Origin: Sediminispirochaeta bajacaliforniensis DSM 16054
Lineage (GTDB): Bacteria; Spirochaetota; Spirochaetia; DSM-16054; Sediminispirochaetaceae
Length of the DNA: 64,000 nucleotides
NCBI RefSeq assembly: GCF_000378205.1
Contig: NZ_KB899408.1
Coordinates: forward strand, 1 to 64,000
Direction: 5' to 3'
The translations under genes were made by a program, and so were the position numbers. The notes below the pieces were generated by a model. That model saw only the letters and a program-made list of their open reading frames with translations, was not told the origin of the DNA and did no database searches. This document shows positions 6,347 through 14,674 of the stretch, in pieces (position 1 is the stretch's first letter; each line of letters begins with the position of its first letter).

Positions 6347-7240
6347 ATGATTGCCCCTATGAAGGTATTTGTTGTCTACAGCTCTCCTGCAGGCTCGACG
6401 GCGAGAATTGCCCGAAGAATTGCCGACTTTTTCAGGAAAGGAGGGACGGAAGAATTTTCTGTCTCTCTCTACGATCTTGGAGCTCTGAAATTTTACAATG
6501 AAGGCAACAAGATTTCTCCGCTTCTGAAAGAAATTGATGCAGCTGGTGAGAATGGCCTTCTGTTTCTCGGATCACCGGTATATGTAGGCCACGCTGTTCC
6601 CCCTGTTAATAACTTTATTGATCTGTTGCCTTCCGATACTGGTACTGTCTTTGTCCCCTTTGTTACGTGGGGGGGAGTCTCTTCCGGAGTTGCCCTGCAG
6701 GAGATGGCAGAAGGTGCCTTATCGCATGGGGTGCGGGTGGGTGGAGGGATTTCCATGGTTGCCCCTCATTCGCATATGTGGAGGGATGATAATCCCCTCG
6801 GCAAGGCCCGGCCGAATAAAAACGATATGGAGATGCTTGATCGCTGGCTATTCGATTTTGTACATCGACTTGCCACTTCGGCCCTTTCACCTGAAAGTTC
6901 AATAGAGGCGCTTATCCACCCCGACCCTGCCGTTCGGGATAGCTTTTCCAGGGTTGATCTTGCCTCTGCGGCGGGGGAAATGCCCGACAGAACGGTTCGG
7001 ACCGAAGGGGAGAATGCCTGTACCCACTGCCGAAGCTGCTATGCGGTCTGTCCCACCTCGGCAATTCAATTTGCCCCGCATCCGGTCTTTACCGATCGAT
7101 GTATCTACTGCTTTAATTGCGTTAAATTGTGTCCGAACGGTTCGATAGTTGCCGATCTTGTTTCCAAGGAGCGTTTTCTTCACAAAACTTCGCTTCTCAG
7201 AAACGAACCGGCTTCTCCTCGTTTGGTGCTCCTTTCCTGA
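6347..7240 (+). CDS. EFR1-type flavodoxin-2x[4Fe-4S] ferredoxin fusion
   Basis: About 297 residues. Residues 5-165 form a flavodoxin-like domain: VFVVYSSPAGSTARIARRIA is the FMN phosphate loop, and FLGSPVYVGHAVPP and PFVTWGGVSSG are further FMN contacts. The C-terminal part carries two [4Fe-4S] motifs, CTHCRSCYAVCP and CIYCFNCVKLCP. Proteins of this architecture are soluble electron carriers linking flavin and iron-sulfur chemistry in anaerobes; the redox partner is not known. ATG at 6347 and ATG at 6359 are both in frame and neither has a good ribosome site; the fold starts right after the second, so either is possible. It is probably controlled by the divergent GntR regulator. Confidence 0.85.
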   Translation: MIAPMKVFVVYSSPAGSTARIARRIADFFRKGGTEEFSVSLYDLGALKFYNEGNKISPLLKEIDAAGENGLLFLGSPVYVGHAVPPVNNFIDLLPSDTGTVFVPFVTWGGVSSGVALQEMAEGALSHGVRVGGGISMVAPHSHMWRDDNPLGKARPNKNDMEMLDRWLFDFVHRLATSALSPESSIEALIHPDPAVRDSFSRVDLASAAGEMPDRTVRTEGENACTHCRSCYAVCPTSAIQFAPHPVFTDRCIYCFNCVKLCPNGSIVADLVSKERFLHKTSLLRNEPASPRLVLLS

Positions 7241-7338
7241 CCCTTTGATCGGATTTCCGGTGGGATTTCCGGCGGACGATGTCCTCAACGATCTTCGCAG
7301 CTTCCCAATATCTTTTCAAATATTACAATGGGCTTTTC

Positions 7339-7367
7339 TTGCGATACGGCAGTTCTGCTACTATAAT
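7339..7367 (+). promoter_or_regulatory. Sigma-70 promoter
   Basis: TTGCGA (7339-7344) and TATAAT (7362-7367), 17 bp apart, drive the small gene starting at 7395 and perhaps the SagB-type gene after it. Upstream, at about 7248-7274, GGATTTCCGG occurs twice in tandem; its role is unclear. Confidence 0.65.
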
Positions 7368-7394
7368 AATATGGTACTGGGGGAGGGACTCTGC

Positions 7395-7685
7395 GTGAAT
7401 GATCATGATAAACGCATCTTGGAATTTATATTGTCGCACGGTCTGGTCAGCGCTGAACGTCTGCAATTGTGTTTTGAAAGGCGATTGTGCGAAACCTTAT
7501 CACTTTTTGATTCATCGAAACATCTCATCATGCTTTCCCGTCAGGACATTATGCGGGAAGCGGGGCACTTTTTTATTCGTTCGCTGGAGTCTGTCAGATC
7601 GCCGTCCCACTGGCATCTGTATGAGAAAAAAGACTTTCCCGATTATGCTTCGGAAGCTTCCGATCTTCTTGCTTTAAGGAATTAA
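7395..7685 (+). CDS. Small cytosolic protein of unknown function
   Basis: I do not recognise this 96-residue protein. The GTG at 7395 is chosen because a strong GGGGGAGGGA lies six to seven bases upstream and a good promoter precedes it; the in-frame ATG at 7371 would overlap the promoter. The sequence begins NDHDKRILEFILSHGL, then VSAERLQLCFERRLCETL, and looks mostly alpha-helical with no signal peptide. It ends 56 bases before a SagB-type oxidoreductase gene on the same strand, so the two may be cotranscribed. Confidence 0.6.
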   Translation: MNDHDKRILEFILSHGLVSAERLQLCFERRLCETLSLFDSSKHLIMLSRQDIMREAGHFFIRSLESVRSPSHWHLYEKKDFPDYASEASDLLALRN

Positions 7686-7741
7686 AAGCGGCACACTGGA
7701 GATCGACACAAGGCGTGTTAATTTATTCCAGGAGTGTTGCC

Positions 7742-8494
7742 ATGAAAGATAATTCCTTTGCTGCGGGCCGATCCCTGCTGAAAAGTCGGTGGCCCGAACT
7801 TTCCACCATAAAAACCGCTAAAGCGAACGGTCTCCCTTCTCCTCCCCTTCAGGATCCGGCATCGCAGGGCGAGGGGCTGATCAGGCTTCCGATCATGCCG
7901 GGAGGTATGGCGAGCGATATCACACTTGTGGAGGCAATGGCAGCACGCCAAAGTCGGCGTCATTTCCCCGGTGGGGGGCTTTCGCTTGATGAGCTTTCCT
8001 TCCTGCTTTGGGCGACCCAGGGAGTGCGAAAGGTTTCCTCCCAGTTTAGTCTCAGAAGCGTTCCCAGCGGAGGTGCCAGGCATCCCCTTGAAACCTATCT
8101 TTTTATCAAAGCGGTTCATGGCCTTGATCCCGGACTGTATCGGTATCTTCCCCTTGATCACGCTCTCATTCTGCTCCGCAAGGCGGCTGATCCTGATGGC
8201 GAGGAAAAAGAGCTTGATGAGGCGTTATTGAAGCATAATTTCGGTGCCGCCGTCACCTTCCTGTGGGTAGGGGCTCCGGAGCGTGGAGAATGGAGCTATG
8301 CCTTTGAAGCCCATAGATTGATGCTGATCGATGCCGGTCACATATGTCAGAATCTTTATCTCGCTTGCGAGGCCACTGGTTGTGGAACCTGTGCCGTGGG
8401 CGCCTATGATCAGGAAAAGTGCGACCGCTTTCTCGGTCTGGATGGAAAGGAGCGTTTTCTTATGTATGCCGCGCCTGTGGGGAAGCGTGCTTAA
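7742..8494 (+). CDS. SagB/ThcOx-type nitroreductase-fold oxidoreductase
   Basis: The 250-residue protein belongs to the FMN-dependent SagB-type dehydrogenase branch of the nitroreductase superfamily. Diagnostic stretches are AMAARQSRRHFPGGGLSLDELSFLLWATQG near the start (shown in pieces as RQSRRHF and LSFLLWATQG), RSVPSGGARHPLETYL, and the C-terminal GHICQNLYLACEATGCGTCAVGAY. Classical SagB enzymes oxidise thiazoline or oxazoline rings of peptide natural products, but no cyclodehydratase or precursor peptide is near, so this stand-alone enzyme more likely acts on another small molecule. ATG 7742 has GGAG upstream. Its end overlaps the convergent small gene at 8460. Confidence 0.85.
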   Translation: MKDNSFAAGRSLLKSRWPELSTIKTAKANGLPSPPLQDPASQGEGLIRLPIMPGGMASDITLVEAMAARQSRRHFPGGGLSLDELSFLLWATQGVRKVSSQFSLRSVPSGGARHPLETYLFIKAVHGLDPGLYRYLPLDHALILLRKAADPDGEEKELDEALLKHNFGAAVTFLWVGAPERGEWSYAFEAHRLMLIDAGHICQNLYLACEATGCGTCAVGAYDQEKCDRFLGLDGKERFLMYAAPVGKRA

Positions 8495-8678
8495 GATGCT
8501 GGGGGGTCATTCTGTTTACGGCAACCTTAAAGGCAAAGCGCATGATTGTTTCGGTTGAAACCGCCGGACCATACTTTTTTTGCATGATGAGGACGATTGT
8601 TTTGAGAGCCTCTTCACTAAGAATGAGATAGATAAATCGATCCCGTTCTTCCGGGGTCATTGCTTCCCAGGTAACCAT
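8460..8678 (-). CDS. Small helical protein of unknown function
   Basis: This 72-residue frame begins MVTWEAMTPEERDRFIYLIL and reads like a real cytosolic alpha-helical protein: amphipathic, balanced charge, no low complexity. AGGA lies eight bases before its ATG. Its last 35 bases overlap the 3' end of the SagB-type gene on the opposite strand. No family is recognised. It could be a spurious frame, but composition and ribosome site favour a real gene. Confidence 0.5.
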   Translation of the reverse strand: MVTWEAMTPEERDRFIYLILSEEALKTIVLIMQKKYGPAVSTETIMRFAFKVAVNRMTPQHLKHASPQARHT

Positions 8679-8738
8679 GAGTTCATCCTATGAAAAAAGC
8701 TATTGCATCTTAACACTAAACAGATGTATAGTATTTTC

Positions 8739-10022
8739 ATGGATACCGAAGCGAAGATCAGGATACTTGCCGATGCGGCAAAGTATGATGTTTCTTGTGC
8801 CTCCAGCGGAAGTACACGTTTAGGTCCCAAGGGTGGTATGGGGTCCACCTTATCTGCGGGAATCTGTCATTCCTGGAGTTCTGACGGCAGATGTATAAGT
8901 TTGCTGAAGGTCCTTTTTTCAAATGCCTGCCGTTACGACTGTTCCTACTGCGTAAACAGGGCTTCCGCCGGTGGTAGACGGGTTTCCTTTACCGTAGATG
9001 AGCTTACGAACATTGCAATGGCCTTTTATCGAAGAAATTATATTGAGGGGCTTTTCCTCTCTTCCGGAATTTTTGCCGAACCCGATGTTGTAATGGAGCA
9101 GCTTTTACGGGTTGCCGTAACATTGCGGAGCGAATACCGCTTCGGCGGATATATCCATATGAAAGCCATTCCCGGTGCCTCCCGGGAGCTTGTTGCCGCT
9201 GCCGGTCGTTGGGTCGATCGCATGAGCGTCAACATAGAGCTGCCAAGCGAACGGTCTCTCAATCGTCTGGCTCCCCAGAAAAAACGTCGGGATATCCTTG
9301 GCCCCATGGGATGGATGCGTACCGGAATCGACTACTACCGTGAAGGTATGGAAGAGTTTCGCCATTCCTCGTTTTTGAAAACAAAGCCTGCCTCCTTCGT
9401 ACCCGCCGGGCAGAGCACACAGCTCATTGTAGGGGCCAGTCCCGAGGCCGACGGCACCATTCTTTCCCTCGCCGACGGCCTCTATAAAAGCTACGGTATG
9501 AAACGGGTCTACTATTCGGCCTTTGTTCCAACCGTTTCCCGGGACGAGGGGCCAGGCCTTGGTCTGGGGGCCCCGAATCGTCTCAAGGCTCGGGAACATC
9601 GCCTCTATCAGGCTGATTGGCTCATGCGCTTTTACGGTTTTGCCTTCGATGAACTTGTGGGGGACCGTTCCGCATTTCTTGATCCCGAACTTGATCCGAA
9701 AAGTCATTGGGCGATTGTGCATCGCGAACGCTTTCCGGTGGATCTCGAGCGGGCCGATTACGAAGTTCTTCTACGGGTTCCCGGAATCGGAGTAAGATCT
9801 GCGCGTCGTCTTGTAGTTGCAAGGCGCGAGGGGCCCCTGAATTTTGAGCTGGTGGCGCGTTTGGGTGTGGTACTTTCCCGTGCCAAGTACTTTGTCACCT
9901 GCGGCGGTCGGTCCCTTGTTTCCGCGGACTATTCCGAAAAGGTGCTTAGGATGAGGTTGGGGGGAGGTCCCGATGCTTACGGCCAGCTTTCTCTTTTTGA
10001 TGCTATCAGTGGAGAATTGTGA
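8739..10022 (+). CDS. Putative DNA modification/repair radical-SAM protein (TIGR03916 type)
   Basis: About 427 residues. It opens with MDTEAKIRILADAAKYDVSC, the usual start of the family. The radical-SAM cluster motif CRYDCSYCVNRA is C-x3-C-x2-C, binding the [4Fe-4S] that cleaves S-adenosylmethionine. Near the C-terminus is a helix-hairpin-helix DNA-binding motif (LLRVPGIGVRSARRLV). The family is predicted to act in DNA repair or modification together with the product of the next gene, which overlaps its stop codon. ATG 8739 is preferred on homology. A promoter TTGCAT (8703-8708)/TATAGT (8727-8732) ends only six bases before it, so the mRNA could be leaderless. The reaction is not known. Confidence 0.88.
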   Translation: MDTEAKIRILADAAKYDVSCASSGSTRLGPKGGMGSTLSAGICHSWSSDGRCISLLKVLFSNACRYDCSYCVNRASAGGRRVSFTVDELTNIAMAFYRRNYIEGLFLSSGIFAEPDVVMEQLLRVAVTLRSEYRFGGYIHMKAIPGASRELVAAAGRWVDRMSVNIELPSERSLNRLAPQKKRRDILGPMGWMRTGIDYYREGMEEFRHSSFLKTKPASFVPAGQSTQLIVGASPEADGTILSLADGLYKSYGMKRVYYSAFVPTVSRDEGPGLGLGAPNRLKAREHRLYQADWLMRFYGFAFDELVGDRSAFLDPELDPKSHWAIVHRERFPVDLERADYEVLLRVPGIGVRSARRLVVARREGPLNFELVARLGVVLSRAKYFVTCGGRSLVSADYSEKVLRMRLGGGPDAYGQLSLFDAISGEL

Positions 10023-10816
10023 TGCCGCGATTGTCGTACGATGGTAGCTGGAAGGGCTTTCTTACGCTTCTTGCCGAAAGTGAGATAATGGAGCCCGGAG
10101 ATTGTAAAGATTTGACGATACATAGACAGGGTAGGAACGGCGATCTGTTTTCAGAGGCGGGGGATTTTGTTGCTACGCTGGAAAGGGATGCGAGACGGAT
10201 TCATGATTGCCTTGGGAAAAAGCTCGGTGCAAGGGCCGCATGGGTTATGAGTCGGGCTCAGGCGGCCGAGCGGGAAGATGTGGATCGGCTTTTATTGCTG
10301 CTTTGGCGTTTCCCCGATCGTTTGGACCGTGATGAGCGCCTGGAGCTTCGGGAATGGGCCGAACGGGTTGCCGTTGAGTGTCATCGGTATCAGGGAATCC
10401 TGCGTTTTTTCCCTCTTGAAGTCGGAATCATGTATGCGCCTCTCCGCCCCCGCTTTGCCGTTCTACCCTTTCTTGCCACCTGGGCGGCCAACCGATTTCC
10501 TCACACACCTCTGCTTTTTCACGATAGGGGCCGTGATCTGTTTCGCTGGACGGTTCCCGCTTCAAGGACGGGCCCTGGAATCAAGGGAAGGGTATCCGGG
10601 GAAGGTTGTTTCGATCAGGCCCGTCGTGTATTCAATGTACTGCCTTCGAGACAGGAACTTGAAGCCGTCCCCGGTAGAGGGGATTGTGTGCAGGAGTGCT
10701 GGAGCGGCTATGTTCATGCTGCGGCAATTAAGGAACGCCGCAACAGCAACCTGCAACGTTCCTTTTTGCCGAAGGTCTATCGAGAATATCTTCCCGAATT
10801 ACGGTTTGACTCATAA
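10022..10816 (+). CDS. TIGR03915-type DNA metabolism protein, partner of the radical-SAM enzyme
   Basis: The 264-residue protein begins MPRLSYDGSWKGFLTLLAES, typical of the family that always neighbours the TIGR03916 radical-SAM protein. A conserved internal segment, QGILRFFPLEVGIMYAPLRPRFAVLPFLA (seen as RFFPLEVGIMYAPLRP), and the C-terminal SFLPKVYREYLPE confirm it. In many genomes this domain is fused to or beside a uracil-DNA-glycosylase-like domain; here no such domain is present in the protein or nearby. GGAG seven bases before ATG 10022 sets the start, though GTG 10019 is also in frame. Function is predicted as DNA repair only by association. Confidence 0.85.
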   Translation: MPRLSYDGSWKGFLTLLAESEIMEPGDCKDLTIHRQGRNGDLFSEAGDFVATLERDARRIHDCLGKKLGARAAWVMSRAQAAEREDVDRLLLLLWRFPDRLDRDERLELREWAERVAVECHRYQGILRFFPLEVGIMYAPLRPRFAVLPFLATWAANRFPHTPLLFHDRGRDLFRWTVPASRTGPGIKGRVSGEGCFDQARRVFNVLPSRQELEAVPGRGDCVQECWSGYVHAAAIKERRNSNLQRSFLPKVYREYLPELRFDS

Positions 10817-10832
10817 ACACTACACTTTACGC

Positions 10833-12110
10833 CTATACGCCCGGCGGGGGCTCTTGCTGGTCATGCTGAGGCGTACCATGTTTTGCAAGGGCTTCCAGTT
10901 CATCTCGATTGTAAAAGATGGAAAGTCCGCCGGAGGAGGTTTCCCGATAGCGGCTGGATAGGTCTTTTCCTGTCTGGGCCATGGTGTCGACCACCTCGTC
11001 GAAACTGATCATATGCTTTCCGTCCGAAAGGGTTGCAAAGGTACCTGCATCGACCGCCCTGGTTGCGGCTACCGCATTCCTTTCAATGCAAGGAACCTGA
11101 ACCAATCCCTCCACCGGATCACAGGTAAGGCCGAGATGGTGTTCAAGCCCCATTTCTGCTGCGTATTCAACCTGGCTCGGGGTGCCGCCCAGTAACTGCG
11201 CCGCTGCAGCAGCCGCCATGGCACAGGCCGTACCCACTTCTCCTTGACAGCCGACCTCGGCGCCACTGATGGAACCATTGTGTTTGACAAGGTTGCCGAT
11301 CAGGCCCGCTGTCGCAAGGGCTCTTCTGATCCGCTTATCGGTAAACTCAAAATCCTCCTGGAGTACCTTTAGCACCGCAGGGAGGACCCCGCAGGATCCG
11401 CAGGTGGGAGCAGTGACAACGATGCCACCGGATGCGTTTTCTTCCGAAACCGCCAGAGCATAGGCAAATAATTTGCTAATTTGCCTGATCATACCGTAGG
11501 CATGCCTGCTTTTCATGAAATAGCTCGAGGCCTTTCGTGCGAGATTGAGAGAGCCGGGAAGCCGTCCCTCATTTTCAATACCCCGGGCGATGGTCTCTTT
11601 CATCGTGGTCCACACATCGCTCAGAAATTGATCAAAGTCGGTATCTTCATGCTCATAGACATATTCCCACAGCTGCCGACCCTCACGTTCCGCCCAGGGG
11701 AGAATTGAACGCATGGTGAGGTATGGATAGGGATCGGTCCTTTGTTCGTTTGCCTGAACCTGCTCGTCTTCGTACAGGAGGGCCCCTCCCCCGATGCTGT
11801 AGACTATTTCCTCTGCTATAAGCGCTCCTTCGGTATCAAGAGCCTCAAATCTAAGCGCGTTCGGATGACGGGGCAGCAGCTCGTTCGGTTTCCAAATTAA
11901 TGCTGTTTTATCGTCGCCTAGAACATCGAGGATCGCTCGGTCGGTCAGGTGTCCTTTGCCGGTTGCCGCAAGGCTACCGAAAAGCGTGACCCTGTAACGG
12001 GGAGCACTCGGATAACGGCCTATAAAGTTCTCGGCCGCACGATGGGGTGCCATGGTATGGCTGCTCGACGGACCGATACCGATCCTGTAGAGCTCCCGCA
12101 ATGATTTCAT
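10833..12110 (-). CDS. sdaA: L-serine dehydratase, single-chain iron-sulfur type
   Basis: The 425-residue enzyme converts L-serine to pyruvate and ammonia using a [4Fe-4S] cluster. It contains the beta part (residues 1-~150, RIGIGPSSSHTMAPHRAA) and the alpha part fused in one chain. Cluster-region cysteines appear in APTCGSCGVLP, GCQGEVGTACAMAA and LTCDPVEGLVQVPCIERN. It is cytosolic and likely serves amino-acid catabolism feeding pyruvate in an anaerobe. It starts two bases after the stop of the histidinol-phosphatase gene, so it is the last gene of a minus-strand operon. Length and motifs are complete. Confidence 0.93.
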   Translation of the reverse strand: MKSLRELYRIGIGPSSSHTMAPHRAAENFIGRYPSAPRYRVTLFGSLAATGKGHLTDRAILDVLGDDKTALIWKPNELLPRHPNALRFEALDTEGALIAEEIVYSIGGGALLYEDEQVQANEQRTDPYPYLTMRSILPWAEREGRQLWEYVYEHEDTDFDQFLSDVWTTMKETIARGIENEGRLPGSLNLARKASSYFMKSRHAYGMIRQISKLFAYALAVSEENASGGIVVTAPTCGSCGVLPAVLKVLQEDFEFTDKRIRRALATAGLIGNLVKHNGSISGAEVGCQGEVGTACAMAAAAAAQLLGGTPSQVEYAAEMGLEHHLGLTCDPVEGLVQVPCIERNAVAATRAVDAGTFATLSDGKHMISFDEVVDTMAQTGKDLSSRYRETSSGGLSIFYNRDELEALAKHGTPQHDQQEPPPGV

Positions 12111-12112
12111 CT

Positions 12113-12964
12113 TTATACCTCTTCAAGAGGGACTTCTTGCCATCGTCCTTGTATGAGCATGCGGACCGTTTTATATCCTGCAGCGGTGAGCATGGCCCTG
12201 CAGGTAGGGAAGGCATAATCCAGCCATTCGGGACGATGGGCATCGGAATTGATGAGCATAGGAATCCCTCGATCCCTACAGCCTTCAAGGATCCATTGAG
12301 AAGGGTAGGGATCCTCCCTATAACCGCGGCTGAGGGCTCCTGTATTCATTTCAAGAGGAATTCCCTCATCGGCGATCACATCCAATGTCTTTCTTACCAC
12401 ATCCTTATACCATGACGCCTCTTCGTCGAAGAAGGGGGTTTTCACATTATGCTTTTTCACCAGATCGAAGTGGGCAAGAAAGTCGAAACCGCCGTCCCGG
12501 ACAAGAAGAATCACCGCACGGTAGTAGGCCCTGATCATCGCTTCCACGTCGCCTGAAAAGCTTACGTCAATGAGGTGGCGCAGCTCCGCTTCACTTCCGT
12601 CCACCGAATAACAAAGACCATCCTTGGGATCTTGGAGCATATGAACGGCTCCTATCAGATAATCCATACCGAGAGAGCCGATCCATGAGCTGGCAGGGGT
12701 TGTCACCCCCTCAATAAAATCTACTTCAAGGCCAAGATAGATTTCCAGCTTATCCTCATAAAGGTCCCGAAGGGTACGAACATCGGAAATATATCCGACG
12801 ATTCCCTTTTCGGTCATGGTCCAGTCGTTGAGAAAGGGCAGGGGGGCATGGCCTGAAAAGCCGAGGGCCTCAAAACCCTTTGCTACCGCAGCTTCAACAT
12901 AGTCACCCAAGGTTCCCTTTCCGTCACACCAAAGCGAATGTGTGTGATAATTTGCCAATCGCAT
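12113..12964 (-). CDS. Histidinol-phosphatase, PHP (HisJ) family
   Basis: The 283-residue protein has the PHP metal-binding pattern of HisJ-type phosphatases: NYHTHSLWCDG at residue 5, GFSGHAPLP, LEVDFIEG, GAVHML, FLAHFDLVKK and the C-terminal INSDAHRPEWL. These bind a multinuclear metal centre that dephosphorylates histidinol phosphate in histidine biosynthesis. Other his genes are not nearby, so a different phosphomonoester is possible. It lies between a nitroreductase and serine dehydratase, all on the minus strand with gaps of 2-11 bases. Confidence 0.88.
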   Translation of the reverse strand: MRLANYHTHSLWCDGKGTLGDYVEAAVAKGFEALGFSGHAPLPFLNDWTMTEKGIVGYISDVRTLRDLYEDKLEIYLGLEVDFIEGVTTPASSWIGSLGMDYLIGAVHMLQDPKDGLCYSVDGSEAELRHLIDVSFSGDVEAMIRAYYRAVILLVRDGGFDFLAHFDLVKKHNVKTPFFDEEASWYKDVVRKTLDVIADEGIPLEMNTGALSRGYREDPYPSQWILEGCRDRGIPMLINSDAHRPEWLDYAFPTCRAMLTAAGYKTVRMLIQGRWQEVPLEEV

Positions 12965-12975
12965 ATGCTTCGTTT

Positions 12976-13551
12976 CTATCCTATGGTGATATCGTCAAGC
13001 CGGCGTTTGGGAACGTGATGCACATCTTCGTTGTCCCTCCAGTAGCGTATCTCGCCGTCAGTTCCTATATCCTCAAGCATCACTTGTTCGACAGGCTTGC
13101 CGAGTGCGACAACCAGAAGGATATCGAAACGATTCTGATCCAGTTCAAGTACAGCGGCAAGTTCTTTTTTTCTGATTGATGCTATCATGCAGCCGCCGAG
13201 GCCACGGGCTGTTGCGCCAAGAAGAATGGACCAGGCAGCGATGCCGTGGTCGACTCCGGCACTCTGAGATATCTCTTTATCCAGAAGAATAGTGACGTAT
13301 GCGGTGGGCCGTTCCGATTCGATTGGTCCTTCCCAATCTTGCAGATATCCGGCCCAGGCCAGGGTTGGGTATATGCGTTCGTTGAGACCTTTATCCACGG
13401 AAACATGGAATTTTAACGGTTGACGGTTTGCGCCGCTCGGACTTTTACGAGCAAGGTCGATCAGCTGAAGCACCGTAGCCTTCTCAATTGCACGGCTACC
13501 ATCGAAACGGCGAAAGCTGCGACTTTTCGCAATTAATTGGTCGATATCCAC
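12976..13551 (-). CDS. Nitroreductase-family protein
   Basis: About 191 residues of the small nitroreductase fold, FMN-dependent. Motifs are SRSFRRFDGSRAI (FMN phosphate contact), KSPSGANRQPLKF, the central DHGIAAWSILLGATARGLGGC and the C-terminal VVALGKPVEQ followed by EIRYWRDNEDVHHVPKR. Such enzymes reduce quinones, nitro compounds or flavins with NAD(P)H. Two GTG codons (13557 and 13551) compete; GGAGG is two bases from the first and eight from the second, so 13551 is preferred. First gene of the three-gene minus-strand operon. Substrate unknown. Confidence 0.85.
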   Translation of the reverse strand: MDIDQLIAKSRSFRRFDGSRAIEKATVLQLIDLARKSPSGANRQPLKFHVSVDKGLNERIYPTLAWAGYLQDWEGPIESERPTAYVTILLDKEISQSAGVDHGIAAWSILLGATARGLGGCMIASIRKKELAAVLELDQNRFDILLVVALGKPVEQVMLEDIGTDGEIRYWRDNEDVHHVPKRRLDDITIG

Positions 13552-13670
13552 AATCACTTCCTCCCCGATCTTTATACATAATTCTTACTCTGATCATATC
13601 GTTTTTTAGGGGAGATTGAAAGGGCGATTATGTAATGAGGCTTTCCGACGTGTTGCCTTGAGGCCCTTTG

Positions 13671-14669
13671 ATGTACTATAACAGAGCGATGATGGCCCAA
13701 GAATTGGAAAACCGCGTACAAAAATCTTCCGAGGAGTTGCAAAAGCTCCGGGAAGAGATAGGAAAACGGATTATCGGTCAATCGGAAATGGTTGATGGTA
13801 TATTAATGGCCCTCATGGCCGGAGGCCATGTTCTGCTTGAGGGTGTTCCCGGTTTAGCCAAGACCCTCGCGGTACGAACCGTCGCCGAAGTTTTCGACGC
13901 CGGTTTTAAGCGCCTCCAATTTACTCCCGACCTCCTCCCTGCTGATTTGATCGGTACCTTAACCTATCGTCAGAATTCAGGAGAATTTGTGCCTCGTAAG
14001 GGGCCCATATTTACCAACATTGTTCTTGCCGATGAAATCAATCGTGCACCGGCTAAGGTTCAATCTGCCTTGCTTGAGGCCATGGAAGAGCGGCAGGTTA
14101 CCATTGGCGATACCTCGCATCCCTTGCCCGATCCTTTTTTCGTTTTGGCGACGCAGAACCCGATAGAGCAGGAGGGAACCTATCCGCTTCCGGAGGCCCA
14201 GCTCGACCGCTTCGTTATGAAGCTGCTGCTCGATTATCCCACAGACCATGAGGAGCTTGAAATCCTTAGAAGAATGGGCAAACAGCAAGAGCTTCCGGTT
14301 CGGCCTATTCTTCGTCCCGAACACTTGCTTGCCCTCAGGCAAACCGCCGAAGCGGTGATGATCGATGAGCGGATCGAGGAATATATCGTCTCTATTGTCG
14401 CCGCAAGCAGAATGAAGGATAGCAATCCAAGAAGCCACAGCCGGTTTATCGATTTCGGTGCTTCACCACGGGGTACCCTTGCTCTCTACCGGTGCAGTAA
14501 AATTTCGGCTCTCTTTGAGGGACGGACCTTTGTTATTCCCGACGATGTGAAATCCGTTGCCTATCCGATTCTGCGTCATCGGCTGGTTCTCTCTTATGAA
14601 GCAGAGGCTGAGGAGATGCGGGCCGATGATGTAATACGGCTTCTGCTCAAATACGTTCCCGTTCCCTGA
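13671..14669 (+). CDS. MoxR-family AAA+ ATPase, first gene of the Bat operon
   Basis: The 332-residue cytosolic AAA+ protein has Walker A GVPGLAKTLAVRT, Walker B IVLADEINRAPAKVQSALLEAMEER, sensor 1 VLATQNPIEQEGTYPLPEAQ and a C-terminal lid domain. MoxR ATPases act as chaperones that assemble or activate proteins with von Willebrand A domains, and two such proteins are encoded just downstream. Start ATG 13671 has GAGG seven bases upstream. Seven genes follow with gaps of at most five bases or overlaps, up to the Smr gene at 21486, defining a single operon. Confidence 0.93.
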   Translation: MYYNRAMMAQELENRVQKSSEELQKLREEIGKRIIGQSEMVDGILMALMAGGHVLLEGVPGLAKTLAVRTVAEVFDAGFKRLQFTPDLLPADLIGTLTYRQNSGEFVPRKGPIFTNIVLADEINRAPAKVQSALLEAMEERQVTIGDTSHPLPDPFFVLATQNPIEQEGTYPLPEAQLDRFVMKLLLDYPTDHEELEILRRMGKQQELPVRPILRPEHLLALRQTAEAVMIDERIEEYIVSIVAASRMKDSNPRSHSRFIDFGASPRGTLALYRCSKISALFEGRTFVIPDDVKSVAYPILRHRLVLSYEAEAEEMRADDVIRLLLKYVPVP

Positions 14670-14674
14670 TTGTC

